DNA of 64,000 bases. Origin: Halovulum sp039180525 (lineage in GTDB: Bacteria > Pseudomonadota > Alphaproteobacteria > Rhodobacterales > Rhodobacteraceae). The notes beneath the pieces are model-generated. The model did no database searches. It saw nothing but the letters and a program-made list of their open reading frames with translations, and was not told the DNA's origin. The position numbers and the translations under genes are program-made. Each line of letters opens with the position of its first letter. Position 1 is the stretch's first letter. The stretch covers positions 1 to 64,000 of the forward strand of contig JBCDDF010000003.1 in assembly GCA_039180525.1 (NCBI GenBank). Reading direction: 5' to 3'. Positions 52,833 to 62,522 of the stretch are shown here, piece after piece.

Positions 52833-54539
52833 CTAAGCCGCGATCAGACCAAGGCTTTCCAGCTTCAGCAGCACCTGATGCGCGCAGTTGTCGACGTCGG
52901 TCTGTTCGGTGTCGATCTTCAACTCCGGGGTTTCCGGCGCCTCATAGGGATCAGAGATGCCCGTGAACTCCTTGATCTTGCCAGCCCGCGCCAGGGCATA
53001 AAGCCCTTTGCGGTCGCGCCGCTCGCACTCTTCGATCGAGGTCGCGACATGCACCTCCACAAAGGTGCCGTAGCTCTCGATCATCTCGCGCACCGCCCGG
53101 CGGGTCGCCGTGTAGGGCGCGATCGGCGCGCACAGAGCGATGCCGCCGTTCTTGGTGATCTCGGACGCGACATAGCCGATGCGGCGGATGTTCAGATCGC
53201 GGTGTTCCTTGGAAAAGCCCAACTCCGACGACAGGTTCTTACGCACCACATCGCCATCAAGCAATGTGACCGGCCGGCCGCCCAGCTCCATCAGCTTGAC
53301 CATCAACGCATTGGCAATGGTGGACTTTCCCGACCCGGAGAAGCCGGTGAAAAACACCGTGAAGCCCTGCTGGGAACGCGGCGGCCGGGTGCGGCGCAAC
53401 TCGGTGACCACCTCGGGGAAGGAAAACCACTCCGGTATGTCCAGCCCCTCGGCCAGACGCCGCCGCAATTCGGTGCCGGAGATGTTGAGCACGGTCATGC
53501 CGTCCTCCACTTCGTCCGCCGGCTCGTATTGCGCGCGTTCCTGGACATAGACCATGTGTTTGAAATCGACCATCTCCAGGCCGATCTCCTCCTCATGCTC
53601 GCGGAACAGGTCCTGCGCGTCATAGGGCCCGTAGAAATCCTCACCCTGGCTGTTCTTGCCCGGGCCGGCATGGTCGCGGCCGACGATGAAGTGCGTGCAG
53701 CCATGGTTGGCGCGGATCAGCCCGTGCCACACAGCCTCACGCGGGCCCGCCATACGCATGGCCAGGTTCAGAAGGCTCATATGCGTGGTCGCGGCAGGGT
53801 ACTTGTCCAGCACAGCCTCGTAGCAGCGCACGCGGGTGAAGTGGTCGATATCCCCCGGCTTGGTCATGCCGACGACCGGGTGGATCAACAGATTGGCCTG
53901 CGCGTCCTTTGCAGCGCGGAAGGTCAGTTCCTGATGCGCCCGGTGCAGCGGGTTTCGGGTCTGGAAGGCGACAACGCGGCGCCAGCCCATCTTGCGGAAA
54001 TAGGCGCGCAACTCGTTCGGCGTATCACGGCGCCCGCGATAGTCGTAATGGATCGGCTGCTGGATCCCGGTGACCGGCCCACCCAGGTAAACCGGGCCGG
54101 CGGTGTTATGCAGATAGTTGACCGCTGGATGCGCCATATCATTGGCACCAAAGACTTTTTCAGCCTCTCGGTCCTTGTTCGGCACCCATTTGTCCGACAC
54201 GGACAGGATCGCCAGAATCACACCCTCCTGGTCGCGCAGGGCGATGTCCTGGCCGATTTCGATCTTTTCGGCGAACGCCTCGGACACGTCCAGATTGATT
54301 GGCATCGGCCATAGTGCGCCGTCTTCCAGGCGCATCTCTTCGACCACGCGGTCATAGTCCGCCTGGCCAAGGAAGCCTTTCAACGGCGAAAAACCGCCAT
54401 TCATCAGCAATTCCAAGTCGCAGATCTGACGTTCCGTCAGATCCCACGACAGCATCTCCCCCGCTTCTTTTTTTAGTTTTTCGGCGCTGTCGTAGGATAC
54501 GAAAAGCTCCGGAATAGGCATGGTGTTACGGGCTGTCAT
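52833..54539 (-). CDS. Bifunctional sulfate adenylyltransferase / adenylylsulfate kinase (PAPS synthase)
   Basis: A 568-residue fusion from the ATG at 54539. The N-terminal ATP sulfurylase domain (about 1-380) shows LLMNGGFSPLKGFLGQADYD and the nucleotide motif TRNPLHRAHQELTFRAA, with GRDHAGPGKNSQGEDFYGP near 270. The C-terminal APS kinase domain has the P-loop FFTGFSGSGKSTIANALMVK near residue 395 and LDGDVVRKNLSSELGFSKEH. It makes APS and then PAPS, for sulfate assimilation and as donor for sulfotransferases. Two sulfotransferases lie 9-15 kb away. An ATG at 54521 (MPIPELF) is an alternative start; neither has a clear ribosome binding site. Confidence 0.95.
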   Translation of the reverse strand: MTARNTMPIPELFVSYDSAEKLKKEAGEMLSWDLTERQICDLELLMNGGFSPLKGFLGQADYDRVVEEMRLEDGALWPMPINLDVSEAFAEKIEIGQDIALRDQEGVILAILSVSDKWVPNKDREAEKVFGANDMAHPAVNYLHNTAGPVYLGGPVTGIQQPIHYDYRGRRDTPNELRAYFRKMGWRRVVAFQTRNPLHRAHQELTFRAAKDAQANLLIHPVVGMTKPGDIDHFTRVRCYEAVLDKYPAATTHMSLLNLAMRMAGPREAVWHGLIRANHGCTHFIVGRDHAGPGKNSQGEDFYGPYDAQDLFREHEEEIGLEMVDFKHMVYVQERAQYEPADEVEDGMTVLNISGTELRRRLAEGLDIPEWFSFPEVVTELRRTRPPRSQQGFTVFFTGFSGSGKSTIANALMVKLMELGGRPVTLLDGDVVRKNLSSELGFSKEHRDLNIRRIGYVASEITKNGGIALCAPIAPYTATRRAVREMIESYGTFVEVHVATSIEECERRDRKGLYALARAGKIKEFTGISDPYEAPETPELKIDTEQTDVDNCAHQVLLKLESLGLIAA

Positions 54540-54759
54540 TGGGAAAACCGTTATCTGAGTCGGTGAAAACGCGCCTGCTGTAACAGCGGAGATTCTGGCC
54601 GTCAAAGCAGGCATTGTGAATTCGTTAACCGATCGCGGTGATACGGCGCCAGAGCCACAATCGCAACGATTGCAATGTTTTAATTATTCCCTGAGTTGGT
54701 CCACTTTCTGACGTATTCTGCGCTCAAAACCCCGGAAAGGGAGCCAAAGCCGACCAAAC

Positions 54760-56616
54760 ATGGAACGCCTGCCGGAAAGCATGACCCGCCTGCAGAAGGC
54801 GCTGACGCTGTTGGCGCTGGATGGACTGGCTATGCTGGTCGCGCTGTTGGCGGCGCTTCAGTTGCGTCTGGGCGAGCTTTGGCCCGATCAGTACTTTGCG
54901 CAAGGTTACGGCTTGTTCGCGCTGGTGCCGGTCATCGGCATGTTGGTCAGTTGGATCATGGGCGTCCCGCGTATCGTGCTGCGGTCCTTCGAACGGCGGG
55001 CGCTGTTTCGTCTGATCCAGTTCGCGTTTCTGATGTCGCTGGCCGTTGCCGCGTTGAACACCGGGCTGAACTTCGGCCTGCCGCGGTCGGCCCCTGGCAT
55101 CTGGGCGGCGGTCTTTCTGGTGTTTGCGCTGTTCTCTCGGCTGGTGCTGCTCAGCCTGATCGACCGGCTGCAAGCGCAATCCAGCTCGGTCAACGTGCTG
55201 GTCTATGGCGCCGGCGGTACCGGACAGCAACTGGCGGCGGCGCTTCGGTCACAACCGGGTCTGACGCCGGTTGGCTTTCTAGACGACAACCCCGCCCTGC
55301 GCCGGGTGGAGGTCGCTGGTCTGCGCGTGTTCAGGCCCAGCGCGTTGCCGCAACTGAAAGCGCGCTACGACGTGCACAAGGTCATTCTGGCCATGCCCTC
55401 GATGCGGCCCGTCGATCGGCAGGACATGCTGCGCGAATTGCAGGGTGCTGGCGTCGAGGTGCTTACCCTGCCGTCCTTTGTGGAATTGCTGGACGGGCGC
55501 GATCTGACCGAACAGATCCGGCCGGTATCCACCGATGAGCTTTTGGGCCGCGCCGCGGTCGATCTGAGCAGCGCCGAGGTCGCGGGGGCCTATGCCGGCA
55601 AGACGGTGATGATCACCGGTGCCGGTGGATCGATCGGATCGGAGCTTGTGCGGCAGATCCTGGCCGCCAAGCCCGGCCGGCTGGTGTTGTACGAACAAAG
55701 CGAATTCGCTCTTTACGAAATCGAGCGGGAAATCAAAGCGTTAGAGGGGCCTCCGATCGTGCCCGCCCTCGGTTCGGTCACCGACACGCGCCAGGTCGAG
55801 CGCACATTGCGCGCGGAAGGCGTGCAGATCGTGCTGCACGCGGCCGCCTATAAGCATGTGCCTATGGTCGAGCAGAACCCGATCGTCGGCACGTATAATA
55901 ATGTCATTGGCACGCGGCTGCTCGCCGATGCTGCCATCGCTGCCGGCGTGGAGCGGTTCATTCTGGTGTCTACCGACAAGGCGGTGCGACCGACCAATGC
56001 TATGGGTGCCACCAAGCGGCTGGCCGAATTGGTGGTCCAGGATCGCCAGACGCGCGGCCGTGACACGGTGTTCGCGATGGTGCGGTTTGGCAACGTGCTG
56101 GGCTCCTCGGGTTCGGTCATTCCGCTGTTTCGGGAGCAGATTCAATCCGGCGGGCCGGTCACCGTCACCCATCCCGAGGTCACGCGGTACTTCATGACGA
56201 TCCCCGAAGCTGCACAGCTTGTGCTGCTGGCGGGATCGTATGCCGAGGGCGGCGATGTGTTCGTGTTGGATATGGGCCAGCCGGTGAAGATCCTGGACCT
56301 GGCCCGCAGCCTGGTCGAGCTGTCGGGGTTGACCGTGCGAAGCGAAGCCAACCCAACCGGTGAAATCGAGATCGTCACCACCGGCCTGCGCCCCGGCGAA
56401 AAGCTTTATGAAGAGCTGCTGATCGGCGCCGATGTCATCGCCACGCCGCATCCCAAGATCATGCGCGCGGCCGAGGGCCACCTCAGCGAAACAGAAACCG
56501 CCGCCGCCCTGCGGGAGATCGAAGACGCCATCCACGACGGCGCCGCCGAACGCCTGCGCAAATACCTACGCAAGTGGATCGCGGCCGAGGCGCTGGACGA
56601 CAGCCGGGCCGGATAA
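54760..56616 (+). CDS. Membrane-bound nucleotide-sugar 4,6-dehydratase (WbpM/CapD-like)
   Basis: A 618-residue protein. About four N-terminal membrane segments (to about residue 130) precede a CoA-binding-like Rossmann domain (NVLVYGAGGTGQQLAAALRS). Then comes the SDR dehydratase domain with the second Rossmann motif VMITGAGGSIGSELVRQIL near residue 287. The catalytic stretch STDKAVRPTNAMGATKRLAE has Met in place of the usual Tyr, as in UDP-GlcNAc 4,6-dehydratases of this type. It would make a 4-keto-6-deoxy sugar nucleotide for the surface polysaccharide. Starts at 54760 or 54781 are both possible. A bidirectional terminator follows directly. Confidence 0.9.
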   Translation: MERLPESMTRLQKALTLLALDGLAMLVALLAALQLRLGELWPDQYFAQGYGLFALVPVIGMLVSWIMGVPRIVLRSFERRALFRLIQFAFLMSLAVAALNTGLNFGLPRSAPGIWAAVFLVFALFSRLVLLSLIDRLQAQSSSVNVLVYGAGGTGQQLAAALRSQPGLTPVGFLDDNPALRRVEVAGLRVFRPSALPQLKARYDVHKVILAMPSMRPVDRQDMLRELQGAGVEVLTLPSFVELLDGRDLTEQIRPVSTDELLGRAAVDLSSAEVAGAYAGKTVMITGAGGSIGSELVRQILAAKPGRLVLYEQSEFALYEIEREIKALEGPPIVPALGSVTDTRQVERTLRAEGVQIVLHAAAYKHVPMVEQNPIVGTYNNVIGTRLLADAAIAAGVERFILVSTDKAVRPTNAMGATKRLAELVVQDRQTRGRDTVFAMVRFGNVLGSSGSVIPLFREQIQSGGPVTVTHPEVTRYFMTIPEAAQLVLLAGSYAEGGDVFVLDMGQPVKILDLARSLVELSGLTVRSEANPTGEIEIVTTGLRPGEKLYEELLIGADVIATPHPKIMRAAEGHLSETETAAALREIEDAIHDGAAERLRKYLRKWIAAEALDDSRAG

Positions 56617-56624
56617 CCACAAAA

Positions 56625-56650
56625 AAAGAGCGGGCCAAAGCCCGCTCTTT
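56625..56650. terminator. Bidirectional intrinsic terminator between dehydratase and porin genes
   Basis: An 11-bp perfect stem AAAGAGCGGGC/GCCCGCTCTTT with loop CAAA. On the minus strand the hairpin is followed by a T7 run (complement of 56621-56627), ideal for ending the porin mRNA. On the plus strand it is followed by TTTG, so it also serves the dehydratase gene. Confidence 0.92.
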
Positions 56651-56672
56651 GTATTCAACGGTATCGCGATGA

Positions 56673-57650
56673 TTAGAACGCGAGACCCAGACCGAAGCCT
56701 GCGGTGATGTTCGACTCGTCGGTGCCGGGACCGGCGACGCCACCTTCAACATCTTCGTAGCCGATGGCTGCAACCAGTTCCGCACCGCCGGTCAGGTCGT
56801 AGGTGACGAAACCTTGGACGATGTTACGGCTTGCCAACTCACCCGGGACCGCAGTCGAGATCTCGGAGAATTCGTAGCCGACACCAGCACCAAGAGCACC
56901 GATCGAGTACTCCAAGCTGACGCCAACGTTGTTGTCGGAGACCAGATCTTCGGTCACGGCAACGGCGATGTCGTCGGGCCGGTCGATGTTCTGGTAGACC
57001 ACGGTCAGGTCGAAGCCAGCGAAGCCAACGACAACCGAACCACCGATGGCGGTGTGATCGCCGTCACCCAGGATGCCACCGTCAGTCTGCGTCATCTGGA
57101 AACCGGCACCGGCGGCGATTTCGAACCCGGCGAGTTCACCGCTGTATGCCAGACCGAACGCATAGACTTCTTCGGTCAGACCTTCCTCAAGCTCCAACGA
57201 AGCGGAGAAGGTGAAGTCAGCGAACGAGTAGTCATAGCGCAGAACTTCACCGTCGGCCGCGCCGTCCAGGCCGGAAGTACCGTCACCCAGGTCAGCTTCG
57301 TCTTCCAGACCAGCACCGGCGATGTTCGACAGCGCGCGGTCATAGGCGCCGTCGGTGTCGCCCAAGGTCAGAGTACCGAACGTACCAGAGATGAAGACGT
57401 CGTTGGACTCTTCGATCGTAGCCCCGCCGTCGGCCTGGTCCAGGTCGATGTTGGCACCGAAGGCAATGCCGTTATCGGTGGCGCCCGTCAGCGTGAATTC
57501 GACGTCGATGTCATTGTTGAATTCAACGTCATCCGGGTCGCTCTCGTCGAAGGTAATGCCCATCTCCGCCGAGCCGGACAGCGACACTTCGGCGTAAGCG
57601 AAGCCTGCGAAGCAGACCAGCGCCGAAGTTGTCAAGAGAACGTTTTTCAT
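56673..57650 (-). CDS. Outer-membrane porin, highly acidic
   Basis: A 325-residue porin. The signal peptide MKNVLLTTSALVCFAGFAYA is followed by EVSLSGSAEMGITFDESDP, the usual start of alphaproteobacterial porin barrels. Residues about 64-78 and the GDTDGAYDRALSN stretch form the loop-3 region that narrows the pore. The chain ends GFGLGLAF with a C-terminal Phe. It would form a trimeric, general diffusion channel. It is very rich in Asp and Glu, as expected for marine or salt-adapted species, and may favour cations. It is monocistronic, ending at the strong terminator. Confidence 0.92.
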   Translation of the reverse strand: MKNVLLTTSALVCFAGFAYAEVSLSGSAEMGITFDESDPDDVEFNNDIDVEFTLTGATDNGIAFGANIDLDQADGGATIEESNDVFISGTFGTLTLGDTDGAYDRALSNIAGAGLEDEADLGDGTSGLDGAADGEVLRYDYSFADFTFSASLELEEGLTEEVYAFGLAYSGELAGFEIAAGAGFQMTQTDGGILGDGDHTAIGGSVVVGFAGFDLTVVYQNIDRPDDIAVAVTEDLVSDNNVGVSLEYSIGALGAGVGYEFSEISTAVPGELASRNIVQGFVTYDLTGGAELVAAIGYEDVEGGVAGPGTDESNITAGFGLGLAF

Positions 57651-57912
57651 CGTTTTCCCTCAATTCTTGCGAGTTTCAAGGTGCACCCCTTTCCAGGTCC
57701 ACCCGGAAGAGTACGAAGGCTAGTTGATCGAATTGCCCGGTTCGGTCAAGCAAACCCGAGAATGGCGAAATCATGGCGAAAGAGTTGATGCAAGCATGCC
57801 ACATAGGGCCGACCCGCCGGGCACATGCCGGATTCGGGAAAAACCTTGTCGCCCCGCGGCCAAGGGGATACACGTCTTGGCCATCGCGCCCGCTGCCTTG
57901 TGGAGAGATGAC

Positions 57913-58398
57913 ATGCCGGCCGCCGCTCGCCTGACCATCGCCGCCAGCCTGATCGTTCTGACCGCCTGTGGCCGAACCGCCCCAGCGCCGAACGAAGCCG
58001 TGGAACGGCAACGGGCGAATGTGGGTGTGTTCCAGACCGCCGAAGGCGGCTCGATCCTGGATTTCTTTCGTGAAACCGACGAAAGCAGCAAGATCAACGT
58101 CAACAAGCATCTTTGGGCGGCCTCCCTCGACGTGTTGTCGTTTCTGCCGCTGGAAGCGGTGGACCCGTTTTCAGGCGTGATCACCACCGGTTGGGGTCGG
58201 GTCGATGGTGCCTCGCAAGCCTATAGATCGACGGTGTTCATCTCCGGCCCCGCGCTGGAGGCCCGGTCGTTGCGCGTCGCCGTGTTCCGCAATGCCGGCG
58301 GGCGGGCGGTACCGGTGGATACCGAGGTTGCCGAACAGATCGAGGATGCCATCCTCACCCGCGCCCGGCAGCTGAACCGCGCCGAAGAATTCCGTTAA
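57913..58398 (+). CDS. DUF3576-family outer-membrane-associated lipoprotein
   Basis: A 161-residue lipoprotein from the ATG at 57913, with GGAGAG eight bases upstream. The signal has the lipobox LIVLTACG (Cys near residue 20). The mature part has INVNKHLWAASLDVLSFLPL followed by AVDPFSGVITTGWG, the core of DUF3576, and ends in an acidic helix. Function is unknown in the family; its conserved position next to leuS and lptE hints at a role in envelope biogenesis. The frame back to 57724 is not coding by resemblance. Confidence 0.85.
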   Translation: MPAAARLTIAASLIVLTACGRTAPAPNEAVERQRANVGVFQTAEGGSILDFFRETDESSKINVNKHLWAASLDVLSFLPLEAVDPFSGVITTGWGRVDGASQAYRSTVFISGPALEARSLRVAVFRNAGGRAVPVDTEVAEQIEDAILTRARQLNRAEEFR

Positions 58399-58437
58399 CC
58401 GCGCCACGCATCACACCCAAAACGAAGACCGCTTATC

Positions 58438-61011
58438 ATGAGCCGATACAACGCGCAGACGGCCGAACCCAAATGGCAGAAGGCGTGGGAAAAGGCTGGC
58501 GTCTTCGCCGCGCGCCGCGATCCCGCAAAGCCGAAATACTACGTGTTGGAGATGTTCCCCTATCCGTCGGGAACGCTGCATGTCGGCCATGTCCGCAACT
58601 ACACGATGGGCGATGTCGTCGCACGGTATAAGGCCGCGACCGGCCATGCGGTGCTGCATCCGATGGGGTGGGACGCCTTCGGTCTGCCGGCCGAAAACGC
58701 GGCGATGGAACGTGGCATCGGCCCGCGCGCCTGGACCTATCAGAACATCGACGCGATGCGTGCGCAGTTCCGGACGTTGGGTTTGTCGCTGGATTGGTCG
58801 CGCGAATTCGCGACCTGCGATCCCGAATACTACGGCCAGCAGCAGGCGCTGTTTCTGGACATGCTGGAGGCTGGTCTGGTCGCGCGCAAGAACGCGGTCG
58901 TGAACTGGGATCCGGTCGATCTGACCGTTCTGGCCAACGAACAGGTCGAAGATGGTCGCGGCTGGCGCTCCGGCGCGCTGGTGGAACGGCGCGAACTGAC
59001 CCAGTGGTTCTTCAAGATCACCGACTTCGCCGAAGATCTGCTGACCGCGCTCGACGGGTTGGAAGGGTGGCCGGAAAAGGTGCGGCTGATGCAGGCCAAC
59101 TGGATCGGCCGGTCGCAGGGCCTGGCCTTTTCCTTCGACCTGAGTGGCGCACCCGAGGGGTTCGAGCGGTTGGAGATGTTCACAACTCGCCCCGATACGT
59201 TCCGCGGCGCAAGTTTCTGCGCGATCTCCCCGGATCATCCCCTGGCCAAGACGCTGGAGAAGGACCGGGCGGACATCGCCGCCTTCTGCGCCGACTGCCG
59301 CCGCATGGGCACCTCCGAAGCGGCGCTGGAAACGGCGGAAAAGGTCGGGTTCGACACCGGCATCACCGCCGCCAACCCGTATATGCCCGGAACCGACCTG
59401 CCGGTTTTCATCGCCAACTTCGTGCTGATGGACTACGGCACCGGCGCGATTTTCGGCTGCCCGGCGCATGATGCGCGCGACCATGCCTTCGCGACCAAGT
59501 ATGGATTGTCGATCATAGATGTGTATTTGCCACGGCAGAGTGGCGAATCAGCCACTACCGATGCCTTCGTCCCGCCGAAATCCGAACCGGTCCGCTATGT
59601 GCGCGCCATCTCCGGCCCAGAGGAGATGACCGGTGATCAGGCCATCGCCCGCGCCATCGACACGGCCGAGGCAGATGGGCTGGGCCGGCGGGTGACCCAA
59701 TACCGGCTGCGCGACTGGGGCATCAGCCGGCAACGCTATTGGGGTTGCCCGATCCCCGTGCTGCACTGCGACAGCTGCGGCGTGGTGCCTGAGAAGCGCG
59801 CGAACCTGCCCGTACGGCTGCCCGAAGATGTCGTGTTCGACCGCCCCGGCAACCCACTGGACCGCCACCCCACTTGGCGCGATGCCCCATGTCCGGCCTG
59901 CGGCGGACCGGCGACGCGCGAAACCGACACGATGGACACCTTCGTCGACAGTTCCTGGTATTTCGCCCGTTTCACCTCGCCCAATGCCGAAACACCCACC
60001 GATCTGGCCGAGGCCGACTACTGGATGGATGTTGATCAGTATATCGGCGGGGTCGAACACGCGATCCTGCACCTGCTCTATGCCCGGTTCTTCACCCGGG
60101 CCATGGCCCGCTGCGGGCACCTGCCCGAAGGGCGGAACGAGCCCTTCGCGGCGCTCTTCACCCAAGGCATGGTGACGCACGAAACCTACCAGACCACGGG
60201 CCCCGACGGGCGCGCCCGATGGCATGCCCCCGATGAGGTACGGCACAGCGACACCGGCGCGACCCTGGCCGATGGCACACCGGTCGATGTCGGGCCGGTG
60301 ATCAAGATGTCGAAGTCCAAGCGCAATGTCGTCGACCCAAACGATATCGTCGCGCAATACGGTGCGGATACCGCGCGCTGGTTCGTGATGTCCGACAGCC
60401 CGCCGGACCGGGATGTCGAATGGACCGCCGCCGGGGTCGAAGCCGCGTGGCGCCACCTGCAGCGGGTCTGGCGCCTGGCCGATGAGATCATCGGCCAAAG
60501 CGCGTCCGATCCCTCCCCTGCGGAGGGTAAGGCCGCGCTTACCCTCCGCCGGCAGACCCACCGCGCCATCCGCGACGTGACAGAAGGGATCGAGGGCTTT
60601 GCCTTCAACAAATCCATCGCCCAGCTTTATGCGCTGACCAACGCCATCGCCAAAGCGGGGCCAGAGGCAGGCGCGGAACGCCATGCGGCGCTGCGCACGC
60701 TGGCGATCCTGTCGATGCCCTTCACCCCGCATTTGGCCGAAGAGATCTGGGCGGCGCTTGGCTGCGACGGCCTGGTCAGTCAGGCCGCCTGGCCACAGGC
60801 TGATCCGGCGATGCTGGTCGAGGAAAGCGTCACCCTACCGGTCCAGATCAACGGCAAACGTAGGGCGGAGATTGCCGTGCCGGCAGCGGCGGACCCAGCA
60901 GCGGTGGAAGCCATGGTTCTGGCCGATCCGAAGGTTCAGAAGTACCTGGATGGTCAGGTGCCGCGCAAACTGATCGTGGTGCCGGGGCGGATCGTGAATG
61001 TCGTGCTATAG
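58438..61011 (+). CDS. leuS: Leucyl-tRNA synthetase
   Basis: An 857-residue class I synthetase that charges tRNA-Leu. The HIGH motif is YPSGTLHVGHVRNYTMGDVV near residue 40, the CP1 editing domain (about 220-420) includes FTTRPDTFRGASFCAISPDH, the Zn-like Cys pairs are CDSCGVVPEKR and CPACGGPATRETD, and KMSKS is in VIKMSKSKRNVVDPND near residue 623. All are intact. ATG at 58438 is the natural start. The 3' end overlaps lptE by 14 bp, so leuS, lptE and holA form a tight operon. Confidence 0.97.
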   Translation: MSRYNAQTAEPKWQKAWEKAGVFAARRDPAKPKYYVLEMFPYPSGTLHVGHVRNYTMGDVVARYKAATGHAVLHPMGWDAFGLPAENAAMERGIGPRAWTYQNIDAMRAQFRTLGLSLDWSREFATCDPEYYGQQQALFLDMLEAGLVARKNAVVNWDPVDLTVLANEQVEDGRGWRSGALVERRELTQWFFKITDFAEDLLTALDGLEGWPEKVRLMQANWIGRSQGLAFSFDLSGAPEGFERLEMFTTRPDTFRGASFCAISPDHPLAKTLEKDRADIAAFCADCRRMGTSEAALETAEKVGFDTGITAANPYMPGTDLPVFIANFVLMDYGTGAIFGCPAHDARDHAFATKYGLSIIDVYLPRQSGESATTDAFVPPKSEPVRYVRAISGPEEMTGDQAIARAIDTAEADGLGRRVTQYRLRDWGISRQRYWGCPIPVLHCDSCGVVPEKRANLPVRLPEDVVFDRPGNPLDRHPTWRDAPCPACGGPATRETDTMDTFVDSSWYFARFTSPNAETPTDLAEADYWMDVDQYIGGVEHAILHLLYARFFTRAMARCGHLPEGRNEPFAALFTQGMVTHETYQTTGPDGRARWHAPDEVRHSDTGATLADGTPVDVGPVIKMSKSKRNVVDPNDIVAQYGADTARWFVMSDSPPDRDVEWTAAGVEAAWRHLQRVWRLADEIIGQSASDPSPAEGKAALTLRRQTHRAIRDVTEGIEGFAFNKSIAQLYALTNAIAKAGPEAGAERHAALRTLAILSMPFTPHLAEEIWAALGCDGLVSQAAWPQADPAMLVEESVTLPVQINGKRRAEIAVPAAADPAAVEAMVLADPKVQKYLDGQVPRKLIVVPGRIVNVVL

Positions 61012-61492
61012 CCGCCGCAACACACTGTCACTGCTTGCCGCGCCCTTCCTCTCGGCCTGCGGGTTCACGCCGCTTTATGGGCCAGACGGCGCGGCGCGCG
61101 ATATCCAGGGCCTGGTCACGATCCCCACCCTGCCCAGCCGCTTCGGTTTCGACCTGCGCGAGGGCCTGATCACCCGTCTGGGGGATCCGGCCCAAGCCGA
61201 TTTCGCGCTCAGCCTGCAACCCGCCCTCAGCCAGGAGGGTCGCGGCATCCAGGGCGACAACACCATCACCCGGTTCAATGTCGAAGCCACGGTCGACTTC
61301 GCCGTCAGCCGCATCGGCGCCGAGCAGCCGCTGTTCCAGGATCGGGCCCGGGCATTCACGGCCTATTCCGCCGTCGCCGGCCCCTTTGCCACCCGCGCCG
61401 CTGAGGACGACGCGCTCCGGCGTCTGGCGGACACGCTGGCGGACCAGATCGCGCTGCGCCTGTCCGCGACCGCCGGCGCCTGGGCGCAATGA
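60998..61492 (+). CDS. lptE: LPS-assembly lipoprotein LptE
   Basis: A 164-residue lipoprotein. Its signal MSCYSRRNTLSLLAAPFLSA ends with the lipobox Cys (SACGFTPLYG), and GFTPLYG is the usual LptE N-terminus after the lipidated Cys. The remaining beta/alpha domain has LPSRFGFDLREGLITRLGDP and the C-terminal helix DALRRLADTLADQIALRLSA. LptE plugs the LptD barrel in the outer membrane during LPS insertion. It overlaps the leuS end by 14 bp and the holA start by 4 bp. Confidence 0.88.
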   Translation: MSCYSRRNTLSLLAAPFLSACGFTPLYGPDGAARDIQGLVTIPTLPSRFGFDLREGLITRLGDPAQADFALSLQPALSQEGRGIQGDNTITRFNVEATVDFAVSRIGAEQPLFQDRARAFTAYSAVAGPFATRAAEDDALRRLADTLADQIALRLSATAGAWAQ

Positions 61493-62511
61493 AGCTCAGC
61501 ACACGCGATCTGCGCACATTTGCCGCCAAACCGGACCCCAGCCACGCCGGTTTGCTGTTGCACGGCCCCGACAGCGAGCGGATCACCCTCTTGCGCGGCG
61601 ATATCACGATGGTCCTAATCGGGCCCGATGGCGCGGATGAGATGCGGCTGACCCGGCTTACCGGGGCGGAATTGCGCAAGGACCCGGCGAGGGCGCTGGA
61701 TGCGCTGAAATCGACTGGCTTCTTCCCCGGGCCGCGCGCCGTCACGGTCGAAGAGGCCGGCGACGGCAACGCCAAGGCGCTGGCCGCGGCGCTTGAGGAT
61801 TGGCAGCCGGGCGATGCCTATCTTTTGGTGACCGCCGGCCAACTTGCCGCGCGTTCCGCACTGCGCAAGCTGTTCGAACAGGCGCCGAACGCCGCCAGCG
61901 CCGGTGTCTATGCCGACCCGCCGGGACGCGGGGACATCGAAGATATGCTCGATCGGGCCGGGATCGCCCAGCGCATCGATACCGGAGTGCAGGCATTGCT
62001 GGCACTGGCGCAGGAAATGGACGCGGGCGATCTGCGACAGACGGTGGAAAAGCTGGCGCTTTACAAGTTGGGCGATGACGCACCGCTGGGCGCCGAGGAT
62101 GTCGCCGCCTGCGCCCCGACCGCCACCGATGCCGCACTTGACGACCTGGTCGCCGCGGTTGCCGATGGCGCCGTGGAAACCCTCAGCGCCGCGTTGCCGC
62201 GACTGGCCGCCCAGGGAACAGCACCCACCGGCATATGCATTGCATTGTCACGGCACTTTCGGCTGCTTCACCGGGCGGCCAGCGACCCCGCCGGCCCCGA
62301 ACAAGGCCTGTCGCGCGCGCGCCCGCCGGTCTTCGGCCCGCGCCGCGACCGCATGTTGCGCCAGGCCCGGGCCTGGGGCGCGCCGCGGCTGGAGACCGCG
62401 TTGCGTCAGATTATGGACACCGACCTCGCCTTGCGCTCCACCGGGCACGGGCCGGGTCAGGCACTGGTCGAACGTACGATGATCCGCCTGGCCATGCTGC
62501 CGAACCGCTGA
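61489..62511 (+). CDS. holA: DNA polymerase III delta subunit
   Basis: A 340-residue clamp-loader subunit that opens the beta clamp during replication. The AAA-like N-terminal domain begins MKLSTRDLRTFAAKPDPSHA with LLLHGPDSERITLLRGDI, and lacks a working P-loop as usual for delta. The collar domain has VAAVADGAVETLSAALPRLA and ends with the lid stretch ALVERTMIRLAML. Length is normal. The ATG overlaps the lptE stop as ATGA. Its position after leuS-lptE is a common alphaproteobacterial arrangement. Confidence 0.92.
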   Translation: MKLSTRDLRTFAAKPDPSHAGLLLHGPDSERITLLRGDITMVLIGPDGADEMRLTRLTGAELRKDPARALDALKSTGFFPGPRAVTVEEAGDGNAKALAAALEDWQPGDAYLLVTAGQLAARSALRKLFEQAPNAASAGVYADPPGRGDIEDMLDRAGIAQRIDTGVQALLALAQEMDAGDLRQTVEKLALYKLGDDAPLGAEDVAACAPTATDAALDDLVAAVADGAVETLSAALPRLAAQGTAPTGICIALSRHFRLLHRAASDPAGPEQGLSRARPPVFGPRRDRMLRQARAWGAPRLETALRQIMDTDLALRSTGHGPGQALVERTMIRLAMLPNR

Positions 62512-62522
62512 AAGGGGTCGCC

